Origin: Pelagophyceae sp. CCMP2097
Lineage: Eukaryota > Sar > Pelagophyceae
Assembly (NCBI GenBank): GCA_026770575.1
Contig: MU657202.1
Location: 198,345 to 227,341 of the forward strand
Direction: 5' to 3'
DNA length: 28,997 bases
Position numbers and translations under genes: made by a program. The notes below the pieces were generated by a model, which made no database searches, had not been told where the DNA came from, and saw only the letters and a program-made list of their open reading frames with translations. Positions 1 through 9,813 of this stretch are shown in pieces. Within the stretch, counting starts at the first letter, position 1; each line of letters begins with the position of its first letter.

Positions 1-210
1 TCGACGCCCGCGGGAAACCAAACGACGCCCAGTGCAGTGCCGACGGCCGCGCCGACGTTTTCGCCGACGATCTTCCCGACGCCTTCGACGGGGAATCAAT
101 CGACGCCCGCGGGAAACCAGACGACGCCCAGTGCAGTGCCGACGGCCACGCCGACGTTTTCGCCGACGATCTTCCCGACGCCTTCGACGGGGAACCAATC
201 GACGCCCGCG
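1..210 (+). repeat. 99-nt in-frame tandem repeat in the PT stalk
   Basis: Two nearly identical 99-nt units (1-98/99 and 100-198) plus the start of a third (199-210) encode a 33-residue unit rich in Pro and Thr (contains TFSPTIFPTPSTGNQ). The near-identity at DNA level suggests recent duplication or gene conversion. The array is cut by the window edge, so the copy number is unknown. Confidence 0.9.
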
Positions 211-3200
211 CTGACGACCGGTCCGATGCCCGTGCCCACGTACTCGCCGACCCCCGCGCCGATGGTGCCCCCAAAGCAGGCGCCGACTTATACGCCGACG
301 CCCTCTCCGACGGTGCCCCCAACGCAGGCGCCGACTTATACACCGACGCCCGCGCCGACGGTGCCCCCAACGCAGGCGCCGACCTATACGCCGACGCCCG
401 CGCCGTCGGTCTCCCCGAAACTGTTGCAGACTGGAAAACCGACGGCGTCTCCGACAAAAACAGTCCCGCCGACGCTGCCGCCATCGGCCACCCCGACCTC
501 CAGGCCGACGAGTCAACCGACGGTTTCGCCCGCGCCGACGTCCAAGCCGACGCCCGCGCCGACGCCCGCGCCGACGCCGCGACCGACGCCGCGACCGACG
601 CCATCGCCGACACAGGCACCGACATCCAATCCTTCGCCTGCACCGACGTCTACCGTCACGCCCAGCCCCACGCGCGGTCCCACGCGCAGACCGACACGTG
701 CACCGACGCTCAAACCGACGCCCAAGCCGACGACGAAGCCGACCCCTGGGCCGACGGTCCAAGCCGGCTTCCCGACGCGCCAGCCCGTGACTTCGGCGCC
801 GACGCTCCTCACGTGCGACAACCGCGACGGCTCCCCGACGCCTGAGCTGTCGAGCGTCGTGTTTTCCGGCACGGGCGGCCAGCTTGTCATCGACTTTAAC
901 CGGCCGGCAAGCCAGGTCAGCCCGACGTTGGGGGCGGCGCCGTGCGACGGCATCGTCGACTTTCTTGGCGCCGCAGAAGCCGCGTGCGAGTTTACGTCCA
1001 CGACGCGCGTCGTCGCGACGCTCGACGCGAGCGCCGTCATCGTGGCCGGCGACGTCGTCACGGTGGCGGCGGGCGGCATCACCGCGTTCTGCGCCACCGG
1101 CCAGCTCTGCGACTGTTGGCCTACTGCCGCAACGGGCGACGGCGTTGAGGTAGAGCCGCCCGCGGAGCCGCTGCTACCCGTAATCGTCGTGCAGGCGCCC
1201 GACGCGGCGGCCGTCTGCAGCGGCTTCACGCTCGACGCGGTGGCGTCGCAGGGCTCGGGCGGCCGCGGCATGCGCTACGAGTGGAGCGTCGTTGCCGTCG
1301 AACCTCTAGTCGCGGGGATGGACACGACGGCGCTGCTCGAGACCGTCGCAGCTGCCGACGGCGCCAAGCTCGTCCTCGCAGCCGAGAGCATCGCGGGCGT
1401 CGCCGGCTCGACGGTAACGTTCGGCCTGCGCCTCAAAAACTTCCTCGGCTTCGAGGCGTCGAGCGAAACGGCGGCCGAGGTCTCGATCATCGGTGAGGAC
1501 ATTCCTTCCGTCGTCTTCGGCGGTGGCACGTTTAGAGCGATGCTGCGGCCCGAGTCTTTAAAGGTCACAGCGTCCGCGGCCGTCTCGAGCTGCGGTGGCG
1601 CGCCGCTGTCGACGGCCAAGCTCACGTACACCTGGAGCATTTTGGAGAGGCCGCAGCTCGCTTCCACATCCGTCGACGCGCGGCAGTTCAACCTGCCGGC
1701 TTATTCGCTGGCGGCGTCGACGCGGTACACGCTGGTCGTCACCGTCGCCGACGCCGCGGGCCGCAGCAACTCCGCGGCCATGACGATCGCCGTGGGCGCG
1801 TCGGAGATTGTAGCGGCCCTCGACTACAACGGCGCGTTCGTCGTCGGCAGCGCCGAGACGTTTACACTCGACGCGGGCAAGTCGCGCGACCCGGACCGCG
1901 GCCTCAACGCCGAGGCCTCCAAAGGGACGTTGCGCTTCGACTGGTCCGCCCGCGATGAAGACACGGGCGAGGCCGTCGACATTCCGACGGGATCGTCAAC
2001 GGTGGCAGTCGACGCTTCGCGGCTGGCGCCGGGCAGGTCGTACGTCGTTGCGGTGAGCGTCTCAGACGCCTCGGATGCTTCGCGGAGCGCGACTGTCACG
2101 GCTACCGCGGTCGTCTCTGCTGCCGCGAAAGTCCCGAGCGTCGTCCTCGCGCTGCAAGTACCCGTCTCCAAGGTGAACCCGTCGACGACAGTCACATTCG
2201 TCGGCCGCGTCGACGCGCGGGACGCGCAGCTGGATCTCAAGTGGACTTTGAAAAGTGGCGTCCTGGCCGCGCCGTTCACGACGCTTAAGCAGGCGTCGCT
2301 GACGCCCGTCGCCGGCATCGCGGTGAGCGAGGGCGCTTTTGCGACGAGGTTCCTCAAGCTGCGTCCCGGCACGCTCGTCCCTGGGCGCACGTACGCGTTC
2401 GAGCTTTCAGCGGCAGACCCGGCGAGCTCGGCCGCGGGGTCGGCGGTCCTCGGCGTCGCTGTCAACTCGCGGCCGACGTCCGGCTCGTTGCGCGTCGAGC
2501 CCGAGTCCGGAAAGACGCTCTTGACTGAGTTTTCAGCCGTCGCCGCAAACTGGGTCGACGACGTCGACGACCTGCCGCTGCTTTATTCGTTCTTCTTTCT
2601 GCCTGCCGGCGGCATCGTCGAGTTCCCGCTCAAGGCGAAACAACTCTCTCCCGAGCTCTCGCCCATTTTGCTGCCGGCGGGCCCGGTCGACGCCGACGGC
2701 GCAGTTTTCATCCTCTGCAACGTCGAGGACAGCCTCGGCGCCACGGCGCAGGCGCGGGCGACGGCTTTCGTCATCGCCGATTTTCCGTCCGTCGCGGCGC
2801 TCGCGAGCCAGGCAGATGCGCTGATCGAGGCCGCGTTCGACGCGGGCGACGTCGAAGTCGTTTACCAGGTGCTCAACGCGGCAGGCGCCGCGCTCGCGAC
2901 GCCGAACTGCACGCTGGACTGCGGCGCTTTGGACCGCGAGACGTGCACCGCCGACGACCTCGACACGTGCGGCGCCTGCCTCACCGGCTTTAAGGGCCAG
3001 GCGGCGCCGTCGTCGAACGCGTGCGTTATCGACGACGGCAGCGACGGCTGCGGCGGCGCCTGCGCAATCGGGGACAGCTGCACCGTCGACGCGGACTGCG
3101 CCTTCAACGCGTGCGGCGCCGGAGAGTGCGTCGCGCCGCTCAAGCGCTGCCCGTCCGACTGCTCGTCGTCGGCGACGGAGGTTCGCGGCGTCTGCGAGTT

Positions 3201-6200
3201 CATAGATGTCTCGAGCGACAACGCGCTCATCGAAGAGTGCTTCGTCGGCGAAAGTTTTTGCGCCGCGCGCTGCGCCTGCTTCGACGACTTCTTCGGCGCG
3301 GGTTGCTCATACGACGCGGTGCAGTACGACGCGGTTCTGGACCTGACGGCATCGCTCGTCGACTCGCTGAGTGATGCCGCCGCGAGCCAAGACGCTGACG
3401 CAGCCGCGGGCAACCAGGCGGCGGCGACGCTCCAGCTTGTTTCGACGTCGCCGTGCGACCTCGTCGAGAGCGGCGCGCTCGACGTGGCGCAGGGCACGGC
3501 GTCCGTGCTCGCGGCGTCGGCGACGCGCGCCGGCGTCGTCGGCGGCACAGCGCAGCTCCTCGTCACGACGCTGTCGTCGGTCGTCGCCGCCGATGCGTGC
3601 CCCGTGACGACGCGCAGGCGCAGGAGCCGCCGCCGCCGCCTCGCGGAGGGCTCGGACGGCGCCGCTGGAACGCTCGGGACCGCGACGGACGACGTCACGG
3701 CCGCGATGCTGCTGACGGCGGTCGCTGGCGAGACCGCTTCGACGGCCATCTCGGACAACGTGCGCCTCTCGGGCCAGCGCTTCGACCCCGCGGCGGTCCT
3801 GGGCGCGTCGCTGTCGGCGCCGCTCACGGCCACGGAAGTCGCCGCCGGTGTGCAGCCGGCGACGATGGCGATGCCGATTCGCTACAACGTCTCGGCCAAC
3901 GACACGGCCGTCGACCTGCAGCTCGTGCAGTACGGGGCCAACCCGATCCGCGCGAAAAACGCTTCCGCCAACCTGACGTTTACGACGCTTCCGATCCGCG
4001 CCGCCGTCTACGGCCTCTCGCCGTCGTCGGGCGGCGAGCCGAGCCGGCGGCGCCTGACGACGTCCGTCACGGACGCGGACGGCTCGGAGCCGGTGCCGCT
4101 TGGCGGCAGCGGCGGTTTCGTCGACGCGGACGGGTCGTTTTCGTTTACTTTGCAGCGCGCCAAGCCGCCGGCGGAGGATTCGCGGGCCGTGACGCAGCTG
4201 AAGCTGACGTGCCCCGCCGACTTTGTGGGTTCGGTCAACGGCACGTGCCCCGGCGCGGAGGGCTCGCCGCTCGTCCTCGACTGCGCGGGCGCGCTGGTGG
4301 CGCAGTTCGTCGTCATCAACTGCACGCAGGTCACGGTCGACCTGTGCCTCGCCTACGACGGCGTCGGCGGGTTCTGGAACTCGGAGCTTTGTTCCGCCGA
4401 CCTCGAGCGGTCCAACGCGCAGAACCTCACTTGCGTCTGCCCCGAGAGAGCTGTTCGGGGCGGCGTCGACCTGGCCGCGTCGTCCGAAGTGCTGGCGTCG
4501 TACTACGCCGACACGGTGACGGATTCGTTCTCCGCCGAGCTCTTCACGAAGAACATCCTCATGATGTGGACCTACGGCACGCTGTTCGTGCTCACGTTCC
4601 TGGCCGTGGGCCTCGGCACGTACCGGGACCGGCGCTGCCGCAACATCGCATTAGAAACGGTCTCTCCATCGGACGTCTACGCGCTGCCCGCCTCGACGTC
4701 CAGCACCGAGCCGGTGGACGGAACGCCGGCGGACGGCGCGCCAAAGGTCGACGACGACGGCTTCGTCTCGGAGCGCGTGCGCGAGGGCCTCGTGGACAAC
4801 TGGGGCTTGCTCTGGCTCCACGCGTTGGCGGCGGGGCACTCGCACGCTTCGTTTTTCTTCTACGACGACGGCGCGAGCTCGGCCGTGCGCGCGTTTGCGA
4901 TTATGTTCGAGTGGATCACCGTCCTCTTCGCAGAGGCGGTGGCGTACATGTGGGCCTTCCCCGTCGGGGCCTGCGACGGCATCAAAGGGCGCGATGAGTG
5001 CGAGGCTGTGACAGGGCCGATTTCGTCGGGCCAGCCTTTGTGTGAGTTTATCATCGATTCTCCAGACAGCGGCACGTGTTCGTACATCGCGCCCGACGCT
5101 GGACCGTCTCTTTTGAGCCCGCAAGTCATCCAGGTCGTTTTGATCTCCACGTTTGTCTGCGTGCCTTTTATGAAGCTCTTCTTCTGGGTGTTGGAAAACG
5201 TCCTTTTAGCGCCGACAGCGACGGAGGTGAAGATCTTCGTCGGACTGGCCGACGACGTTGCGGAGGACGGCCTGCCGAATTTCACCGAGGACGCGCCGCC
5301 GCCGCCGAAGATCCCCGGCCGACCCTTTCATGTCCAAGCAGTTTTAGCCTCGGTCACAAAGTGCTCCGAGGCGTGGCGAACCAAGCTGACGGAGATCGCG
5401 ACGGAGTTCACCGGCCATTTAGACGACTACGACGCACATTTGGAGAAAGCGCGCAAAACGGGCAAAGTGCTCTCAGCAAAGGATCATGCTCTCGTAGCTG
5501 CTTTGACGCCGGAGTGGCGCCTCAAGGCACGGAGAGCGACGTGGGAGAGCATCGTCGCGGCGCTTTCGCGCAAGGACGAAATCGACGACGCGGTCAAAGA
5601 TCTAGACGACTGCGCCTGGCTCCCCGCGGACTGCACCACCAAGATGCAGAAGCGACAGCTGCGGGCGGACCTGGTCCGCGTCCGCGCCGCTTTGGTGCGT
5701 GACTGGCAGCTACAAAAAGTTGCCATGGCGGACGGCAATTTTACGAAGATCGCGTACGCTCGCATGCTCGCGCTCCACGCTCGAGCCCAGGCCTGGAGCG
5801 TCGACCTCGCTTTATGCGAGCCCGGCACGTCCGACGCGGAGCAGCAGCTCCTCATCTACACTCGTTTAGAATCGCTGGACCGCCGAGAGGCGCGGGTCTA
5901 CGCGCAGCTGTATTCCACTCGAGTCGCCGCCGAGGCGTCGGGCAGAGCCCCGGTCACCGCTTTGCGCAAGGGTATGTGGACTTGTGCGATTGCGTTCGTG
6001 GCCATTTTTATGGTTTGGTGGACTTTGGCCGTGCTTCTGGGCGTTCGGGAGGCCCAGGGCGCGGCAATCGTAAGAACGTGGTGGAGGATGGCCATGTTCT
6101 CCCAGGTCATCGCCCTCATCATCTACGAGCCGTTATCCATCTTCATCTTCGGCGTTTTAATGCCGCTCACGCTCTCCAACAAACTGAGAATTCAGGGCGC

Positions 6201-6849
6201 GGACCCTGCGGCAAAAGGCGCATTCCCCTGGAAGACGCCCCTCGTGGACCGCGCCTCGACCATCCTCGCAGACGAGTACGCATCCGAGGCGCCCGTCGTC
6301 GCGAGGCGCATCAGACGCGCCGCGCCCGGCCGCGAATCGAAAGACGAAATCGACCGGCTGCCGACGACTGTTGAGCGCAATGTTGGCAGCCTCGCCGTGT
6401 GCGAGGCCGACCGGCGCTTAGAGCACCGGTCGTTCCGCAACGACCACGAACAGTGGCGCGCCGTCGTCATCTCCAAGTTCGTGCAGCAGCACGTCGTCTG
6501 GCGCCGCCCCGCGTGGGCGCAGCTCCTCTTCACCGTCTTGGCCCTCGTCATCTTGCTCGAGGAGAACGTGCAGGGCCTCATCGTCGACGAGAGCCTCGCG
6601 GGCGTGTACATGGCCGTCTCCTGGCTCGGGCTCTTCAAGCTACCTCCGACGCTCGCCGGCACAGTCGCGTACCACGCAATCCTCCCGGGCACGCTCCTCG
6701 CAGTCTCGCTCGTGCCCCTCGGCATTCGAAACCTCGTCAATCGGGCCCGCACCAAGGCGCCGGCGGCGGAGCACAAGAAGCCCGCTTACCAGGTCTATCA
6801 GAAGCCGCCAGACGGTGAAGCGACGACCGACGATCGCAACTCAATTTAA
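1..6849 (+). CDS. Giant PT-repeat / REJ-domain polytopic membrane protein (5' partial)
   Basis: The frame is open from base 1 and ends at TAA 6847-6849 (2282 residues in the window), so the N-terminus lies upstream. Order of parts: a Pro-Thr-rich stalk (residues 1 to about 270); beta-rich REJ-like repeats (about 500-930, with segments such as YTWSILERP and LRFDWSARDE typical of receptor-for-egg-jelly modules); a cysteine-rich EGF-like stretch (about 970-1105); a Ser/Ala-rich region with RRRR clusters; a degenerate GPS-like segment (NLTCVCPE, about 1477-1484) just before the first membrane helix (about 1520-1541). Further hydrophobic helices lie near 1632-1654, 1709-1738, 1990-2015, 2029-2055, 2172-2187, 2199-2217 and 2225-2245, with a long charged loop between the third and fourth. 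This resembles polycystin-1-like REJ proteins, but I see no PLAT domain or ion-channel signature. No intron is needed over 6.8 kb, unlike all multi-exon neighbours. A surface adhesion or sensing role is inference. Confidence 0.85.
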   Translation, partial: STPAGNQTTPSAVPTAAPTFSPTIFPTPSTGNQSTPAGNQTTPSAVPTATPTFSPTIFPTPSTGNQSTPALTTGPMPVPTYSPTPAPMVPPKQAPTYTPTPSPTVPPTQAPTYTPTPAPTVPPTQAPTYTPTPAPSVSPKLLQTGKPTASPTKTVPPTLPPSATPTSRPTSQPTVSPAPTSKPTPAPTPAPTPRPTPRPTPSPTQAPTSNPSPAPTSTVTPSPTRGPTRRPTRAPTLKPTPKPTTKPTPGPTVQAGFPTRQPVTSAPTLLTCDNRDGSPTPELSSVVFSGTGGQLVIDFNRPASQVSPTLGAAPCDGIVDFLGAAEAACEFTSTTRVVATLDASAVIVAGDVVTVAAGGITAFCATGQLCDCWPTAATGDGVEVEPPAEPLLPVIVVQAPDAAAVCSGFTLDAVASQGSGGRGMRYEWSVVAVEPLVAGMDTTALLETVAAADGAKLVLAAESIAGVAGSTVTFGLRLKNFLGFEASSETAAEVSIIGEDIPSVVFGGGTFRAMLRPESLKVTASAAVSSCGGAPLSTAKLTYTWSILERPQLASTSVDARQFNLPAYSLAASTRYTLVVTVADAAGRSNSAAMTIAVGASEIVAALDYNGAFVVGSAETFTLDAGKSRDPDRGLNAEASKGTLRFDWSARDEDTGEAVDIPTGSSTVAVDASRLAPGRSYVVAVSVSDASDASRSATVTATAVVSAAAKVPSVVLALQVPVSKVNPSTTVTFVGRVDARDAQLDLKWTLKSGVLAAPFTTLKQASLTPVAGIAVSEGAFATRFLKLRPGTLVPGRTYAFELSAADPASSAAGSAVLGVAVNSRPTSGSLRVEPESGKTLLTEFSAVAANWVDDVDDLPLLYSFFFLPAGGIVEFPLKAKQLSPELSPILLPAGPVDADGAVFILCNVEDSLGATAQARATAFVIADFPSVAALASQADALIEAAFDAGDVEVVYQVLNAAGAALATPNCTLDCGALDRETCTADDLDTCGACLTGFKGQAAPSSNACVIDDGSDGCGGACAIGDSCTVDADCAFNACGAGECVAPLKRCPSDCSSSATEVRGVCEFIDVSSDNALIEECFVGESFCAARCACFDDFFGAGCSYDAVQYDAVLDLTASLVDSLSDAAASQDADAAAGNQAAATLQLVSTSPCDLVESGALDVAQGTASVLAASATRAGVVGGTAQLLVTTLSSVVAADACPVTTRRRRSRRRRLAEGSDGAAGTLGTATDDVTAAMLLTAVAGETASTAISDNVRLSGQRFDPAAVLGASLSAPLTATEVAAGVQPATMAMPIRYNVSANDTAVDLQLVQYGANPIRAKNASANLTFTTLPIRAAVYGLSPSSGGEPSRRRLTTSVTDADGSEPVPLGGSGGFVDADGSFSFTLQRAKPPAEDSRAVTQLKLTCPADFVGSVNGTCPGAEGSPLVLDCAGALVAQFVVINCTQVTVDLCLAYDGVGGFWNSELCSADLERSNAQNLTCVCPERAVRGGVDLAASSEVLASYYADTVTDSFSAELFTKNILMMWTYGTLFVLTFLAVGLGTYRDRRCRNIALETVSPSDVYALPASTSSTEPVDGTPADGAPKVDDDGFVSERVREGLVDNWGLLWLHALAAGHSHASFFFYDDGASSAVRAFAIMFEWITVLFAEAVAYMWAFPVGACDGIKGRDECEAVTGPISSGQPLCEFIIDSPDSGTCSYIAPDAGPSLLSPQVIQVVLISTFVCVPFMKLFFWVLENVLLAPTATEVKIFVGLADDVAEDGLPNFTEDAPPPPKIPGRPFHVQAVLASVTKCSEAWRTKLTEIATEFTGHLDDYDAHLEKARKTGKVLSAKDHALVAALTPEWRLKARRATWESIVAALSRKDEIDDAVKDLDDCAWLPADCTTKMQKRQLRADLVRVRAALVRDWQLQKVAMADGNFTKIAYARMLALHARAQAWSVDLALCEPGTSDAEQQLLIYTRLESLDRREARVYAQLYSTRVAAEASGRAPVTALRKGMWTCAIAFVAIFMVWWTLAVLLGVREAQGAAIVRTWWRMAMFSQVIALIIYEPLSIFIFGVLMPLTLSNKLRIQGADPAAKGAFPWKTPLVDRASTILADEYASEAPVVARRIRRAAPGRESKDEIDRLPTTVERNVGSLAVCEADRRLEHRSFRNDHEQWRAVVISKFVQQHVVWRRPAWAQLLFTVLALVILLEENVQGLIVDESLAGVYMAVSWLGLFKLPPTLAGTVAYHAILPGTLLAVSLVPLGIRNLVNRARTKAPAAEHKKPAYQVYQKPPDGEATTDDRNSI
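241..420 (+). repeat. 48-nt in-frame tandem repeat in the PT stalk
   Basis: About 3.7 copies of a 48-nt unit (starting at 241, 289, 337 and 385) encode a 16-residue motif of the type YTPTPAPTVPPTQAPT. Beyond it the PT-rich coding sequence continues to about 800 in a less regular form. Such stalks are usually extended and O-glycosylated in secreted stramenopile proteins (family knowledge). Confidence 0.88.
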
Positions 6850-7231
6850 TGACACAATCTCACCGTTTGACCAGCATCCGCCGCCGGTGGCCCCGTAGAC
6901 GAGCGCGTCGAGAGAGGGCCCGGCGTCGCGCGAGGTGGATACGATGGGAATTACACGAGATACGATGGGATTTACACGAGACGCAGGCAACGCTGCGGCC
7001 TCGATCAGACGTCGGCTTGCACGCCCGGCGCGGCGTCGCGGCCCCGGTCCGTCTTGGAGTGCCTCCGCACCTTGGCCCTCCGCGGCTCGGCGGCCCTCCG
7101 CGGCTCGGCGGCGCGCGGGCCATCGTCGCGGTCCGATATGAACTCGTGCCACTCGGCGGCGCCGCGCGGCGGCAGGCAGTGCCGCGCGCCCCCGTCGTCG
7201 TAGCGCACCTAGGCGAGTCGTGGCGTGTTCC
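6850..7231. other. Intergenic spacer between convergent genes, with a possible extra 3' exon
   Basis: The spacer separates the 3' ends of the REJ gene (+) and the PC-esterase gene (-). On the minus strand, 7005-7208 is an open frame starting just after a CCTAG acceptor-like site, with protein-like content (contains AEWHEFISDRDDG). It could be a further C-terminal exon of the PC-esterase gene. I found no donor in the right phase, so it is left out of the CDS. Confidence 0.4.
6939..6980. repeat. 21-nt tandem duplication
   Basis: Two adjacent 21-nt copies (6939-6959 and 6960-6980) of the type ATACGATGGGAATTACACGA differ at one base. They lie in the spacer after the REJ gene. Confidence 0.85.
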
Positions 7232-9507
7232 TTACGGCTTCGGAAAACCCTTTGCGTAGGGTCCCCCGCGCTCATCCGGCCTTCTGGCGCCGCTCCCGGC
7301 TCCGTCGTAGCTGCGACGGTCCGGGCTTTCCGAGCATCGCGCGCGGGGGCGAGCCAGGAAGTCGGACGCGAGTTCGAACGAGCCCCCGTTGCCCTGCGGC
7401 GACGTGGGCCTCCGCGGCGGGGCCGCCGGCTTGGCCACCTCGGGCCTGGCCGCCCGCGCGGCGTCCGATCCCGAGCGTCGCGGATTCAAGTCCCAGTCGC
7501 TCCGTTGCGCGCCGCCGTATTTCGATTGCCGAGTCCTGAGCACGCAGTAGGCGAGGCACGCGCAGGCGCAGATCGCGGTCGCCGTGGCCTAGCGCGCGCG
7601 CGTGTCACGGTGCATCGACTTTGCGGATCCTGTCGAGAAGGCGGCTCGACAAATACAGCATGCGATGACGCCGCTCGCGAGTCACGATTGCGAAAATGAC
7701 GACGAACGTGAACGTCCGGTCCTTTGAGGCCTTTGCGGACTGCGGCGCCGGCGCAAATGTCGCGCGGTCCAGCGCGGCGCGGCTCTCGGCCACGTCGACA
7801 CCGGCGCGACCGAGCCCGGCCAGCGCGGCCAGGAGCGACCCGTCTTCGATTGTTTTTAACGAGCCGGCCGCGGATTGTCTCGAGCCGCGCCCGGGCGTCG
7901 AAAACGCCGCGCTGCGAAACGTCGAACGACACATGGGTCTCATCAGAGGTGTCGGCGACGAGCCGCCGACGCGCCGGCGGCGCGAGGCGCCGCGGGCCTT
8001 GAGCGTCCGCCTCGGCGGCGACGCCAGAGACGTCCGCAACAGATACGCCTGCGACTTTTGCGACGGCGCCCGAAAACGCGCTCGACTCGCCGGCGTCGAA
8101 ATCCGCAGAGACGCCAGTCAGTACGACTGCAAAGGTAAAGACGACCGAAGCGGAGCCGGCCGCCGTCGGCGCGAGGCTCGGGGGCGCAGAAGGGACCCGC
8201 GTCGGCGCCGCGCGTGGGAGCGCAGTCGGTGGGTCCGGTGACGACGACGGGCTTGGAGCCGGAACCAGCGTCGGCTCTGACGTCGGTCCAAGCGTCGGCC
8301 GAAACGTCGGCGCGGCCGTCGGTCCGAGCGTCGGCTGCGGTGTCGGTGCGGACGTCGGTCCGAGCGTCGGCTGCGACATCGGCTTGAATGTCGGCTGCGG
8401 CGTCGGTCTAGGCGTCGGTCTAGGCGTCGGCTCGGTCGTCGGCCTTGGCGTCGGCTCGGTCGTCGGCCTTGGCGTCGGCTCGGGCGTCGGCCTTGGCGTC
8501 GGCGGGCTTGGGAAGCAGCCAGTTTCCAGCTGGCGGTCCATCTCTCGCAGGAAAAGGTCGTTCCACTCCGTGCACATTCCGACTTGCGGGTGCTTGCCGT
8601 CAAAGGTGACGTCGTTCACGGTCATCTCGTCGTAGAGCGGGAAAACGTCGACGAGGTGGTCCGCCAAACCGTGTTTTGCGAGCACTTTTCGAACAACTGT
8701 ATTTTCAGCCTCGAGCGGCGGGACCCAGTCCGCCGACGCGGCCGCCGAGTCGCTCTTGCTGCAGCATGTGGACGTGCGCCAGATCAGCGCCTTTGGCTTC
8801 GAAGACAGCAAAGCCTCGACGAAAATCTGCTCCACGGTCGCCGTGACCATCCTCGAATACTCTTCGGCGCAGCGGTCGTCGAAGACCTCGCCGCAGTGCA
8901 TCGGTTCGCCCGTGCCCATGTAGTCGTCGTCGTCTACGAGGAACCACCAACCGCCGTTGTAGACGACCACGTCCGCCAGGTGCAGTTGCAGGTCCGTCGC
9001 CGCCACAAAGCCGCCGGTCTGGCCGGAATCCGTCCAGACGTTTTGCATAAAGTTAAACTCCGTGCGGCCTGCACATTTGCGCGTCCCAGGGCGGCTCGAG
9101 ACCGCACGGGCGCGGGCGCGCACCGCCGAAATCAAAGTCCTTAAAAAAGTGCTGCCGGTGCCTACGCGCGCACGTCGCTGCGGCGCGCGGAAGCTCCCGA
9201 GGACGCACGTTGGGTTTTGCGAGAATCGGTAAAACTCGGTCCAAGGCTCGCCCTCGCCGCCGTCGTAGTCGTGCGAACCGTTCCCTTCGCCCCAGACGTC
9301 ATCCCCCGGGTCCGTGAAGCGCGGCCGTTCAAAGCCCGTGTCGAGGAAGTGGTTCATGGCATAAAAGCAGAAGCGCGATATGGAGTCACCGACCCAGACT
9401 GCGCGGCGGCCTGCGAGGATGCACTTGGCTTCGTCCCAAGTCACCCCCGCCGCGCCGGCCCGCGCGAGGCACACCACGGCGAGGCGCGCCAAGACCGATA
9501 AGCGCAT
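7232..9507 (-). CDS. PC-esterase-like (GDS/DxxH) ectodomain with PT stalk and one TM helix
   Basis: Model: complement(join(7232..7588, 7686..9068, 9124..9161, 9209..9507)), about 691 residues. The start at 9507 gives a clean signal peptide (MRLSVLARLAVVCLARAG); an in-frame upstream codon at 9597 would bury it. GDS (residues 40-42) and DGKH (about 303-306) are the two catalytic blocks of the PC-esterase/TBL-like branch of the SGNH hydrolases, which handle O-acyl groups on polysaccharides. A PT/RPT stalk follows (bases about 8500-8230), then a compact alpha/beta segment ending DGSLLAALAGLG, then a TM helix that is joined only when intron 7589-7685 is removed (FVVIFAI + ATATAICACACLAYCVL), and a basic cytoplasmic tail ending at TAA 7232. 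A 38-nt microexon (9124-9161) restores frame. At the A5 run 7853-7857 (minus strand) the frame changes by one base: either an indel or a missed small intron. Substrate unknown. Confidence 0.7.
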
Positions 9508-9630
9508 GCGGATCGCGGGCGCGGCTACGACCGCCCGCGCCAGCCGTCGTCCCAGTCGTCGTCCTCCCCGCCGGCGCCCCGGGCCGGCGCGGTCCAAATG
9601 TTGCCGAGCTTCGCACTCTGAGAAAGTTCC

Positions 9631-9652
9631 GGCCTAGATCTAGATCTAGGCC
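9631..9652. repeat. Perfect 22-nt palindrome
   Basis: The sequence is GGCCTAGATCT followed by its exact reverse complement AGATCTAGGCC, with no spacer. It lies 124 bp upstream of the PC-esterase start codon. It could be a dimeric factor site or the footprint of an excised element; neither can be decided from sequence. Confidence 0.9.
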
Positions 9653-9771
9653 TTTCGCAATCCGGTCGGGAGACAGAGACGGGGTCAGGTCCTCGCGCAA
9701 GCTCGAGGTCAAAATCGACCCCGCATCAGCCTGTACGGCCCCTCTCTGGGCGTCGAGTGGGTATCTCGGGA

Positions 9772-9803
9772 AACTCGAGGCGCCCGCTAAGGCGCCCCGA
9801 GTT
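9772..9803. repeat. Hairpin with 13-bp arms
   Basis: AACTCGAGGCGCC (9772-9784) pairs with GGCGCCCCGAGTT (9791-9803) around a 6-nt loop, with one mismatch. It sits 170 bp beyond the stop codon of the minus-strand membrane protein gene, where it could act in 3'-end formation. Confidence 0.75.
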
Positions 9804-9813
9804 AGGATGTTTA

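Noticed and set aside
513..1271. Long minus-strand frame rich in Val-Gly under the PT stalk
   Set aside because: It is the mirror of the PT/GC codon pattern of the plus-strand gene; similar long antisense frames lie under most coding exons here and show no domains.
3453..4997. 514-codon plus-strand frame overlapping the REJ gene
   Set aside because: Arg/Gly-rich shadow frame of the REJ coding sequence, no recognisable protein features.
7005..7208. Extra 3' exon of the PC-esterase gene
   Set aside because: The frame looks protein-like and follows a CCTAG site, but no donor in the matching phase was found upstream, so it is mentioned only as a possibility.
9065..9210. Possible double frameshift in the PC-esterase domain
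   Set aside because: Two short canonical introns (9162-9208 ending TAG, 9069-9123 ending CAG) around a 38-nt exon explain the frame change without any mutation.
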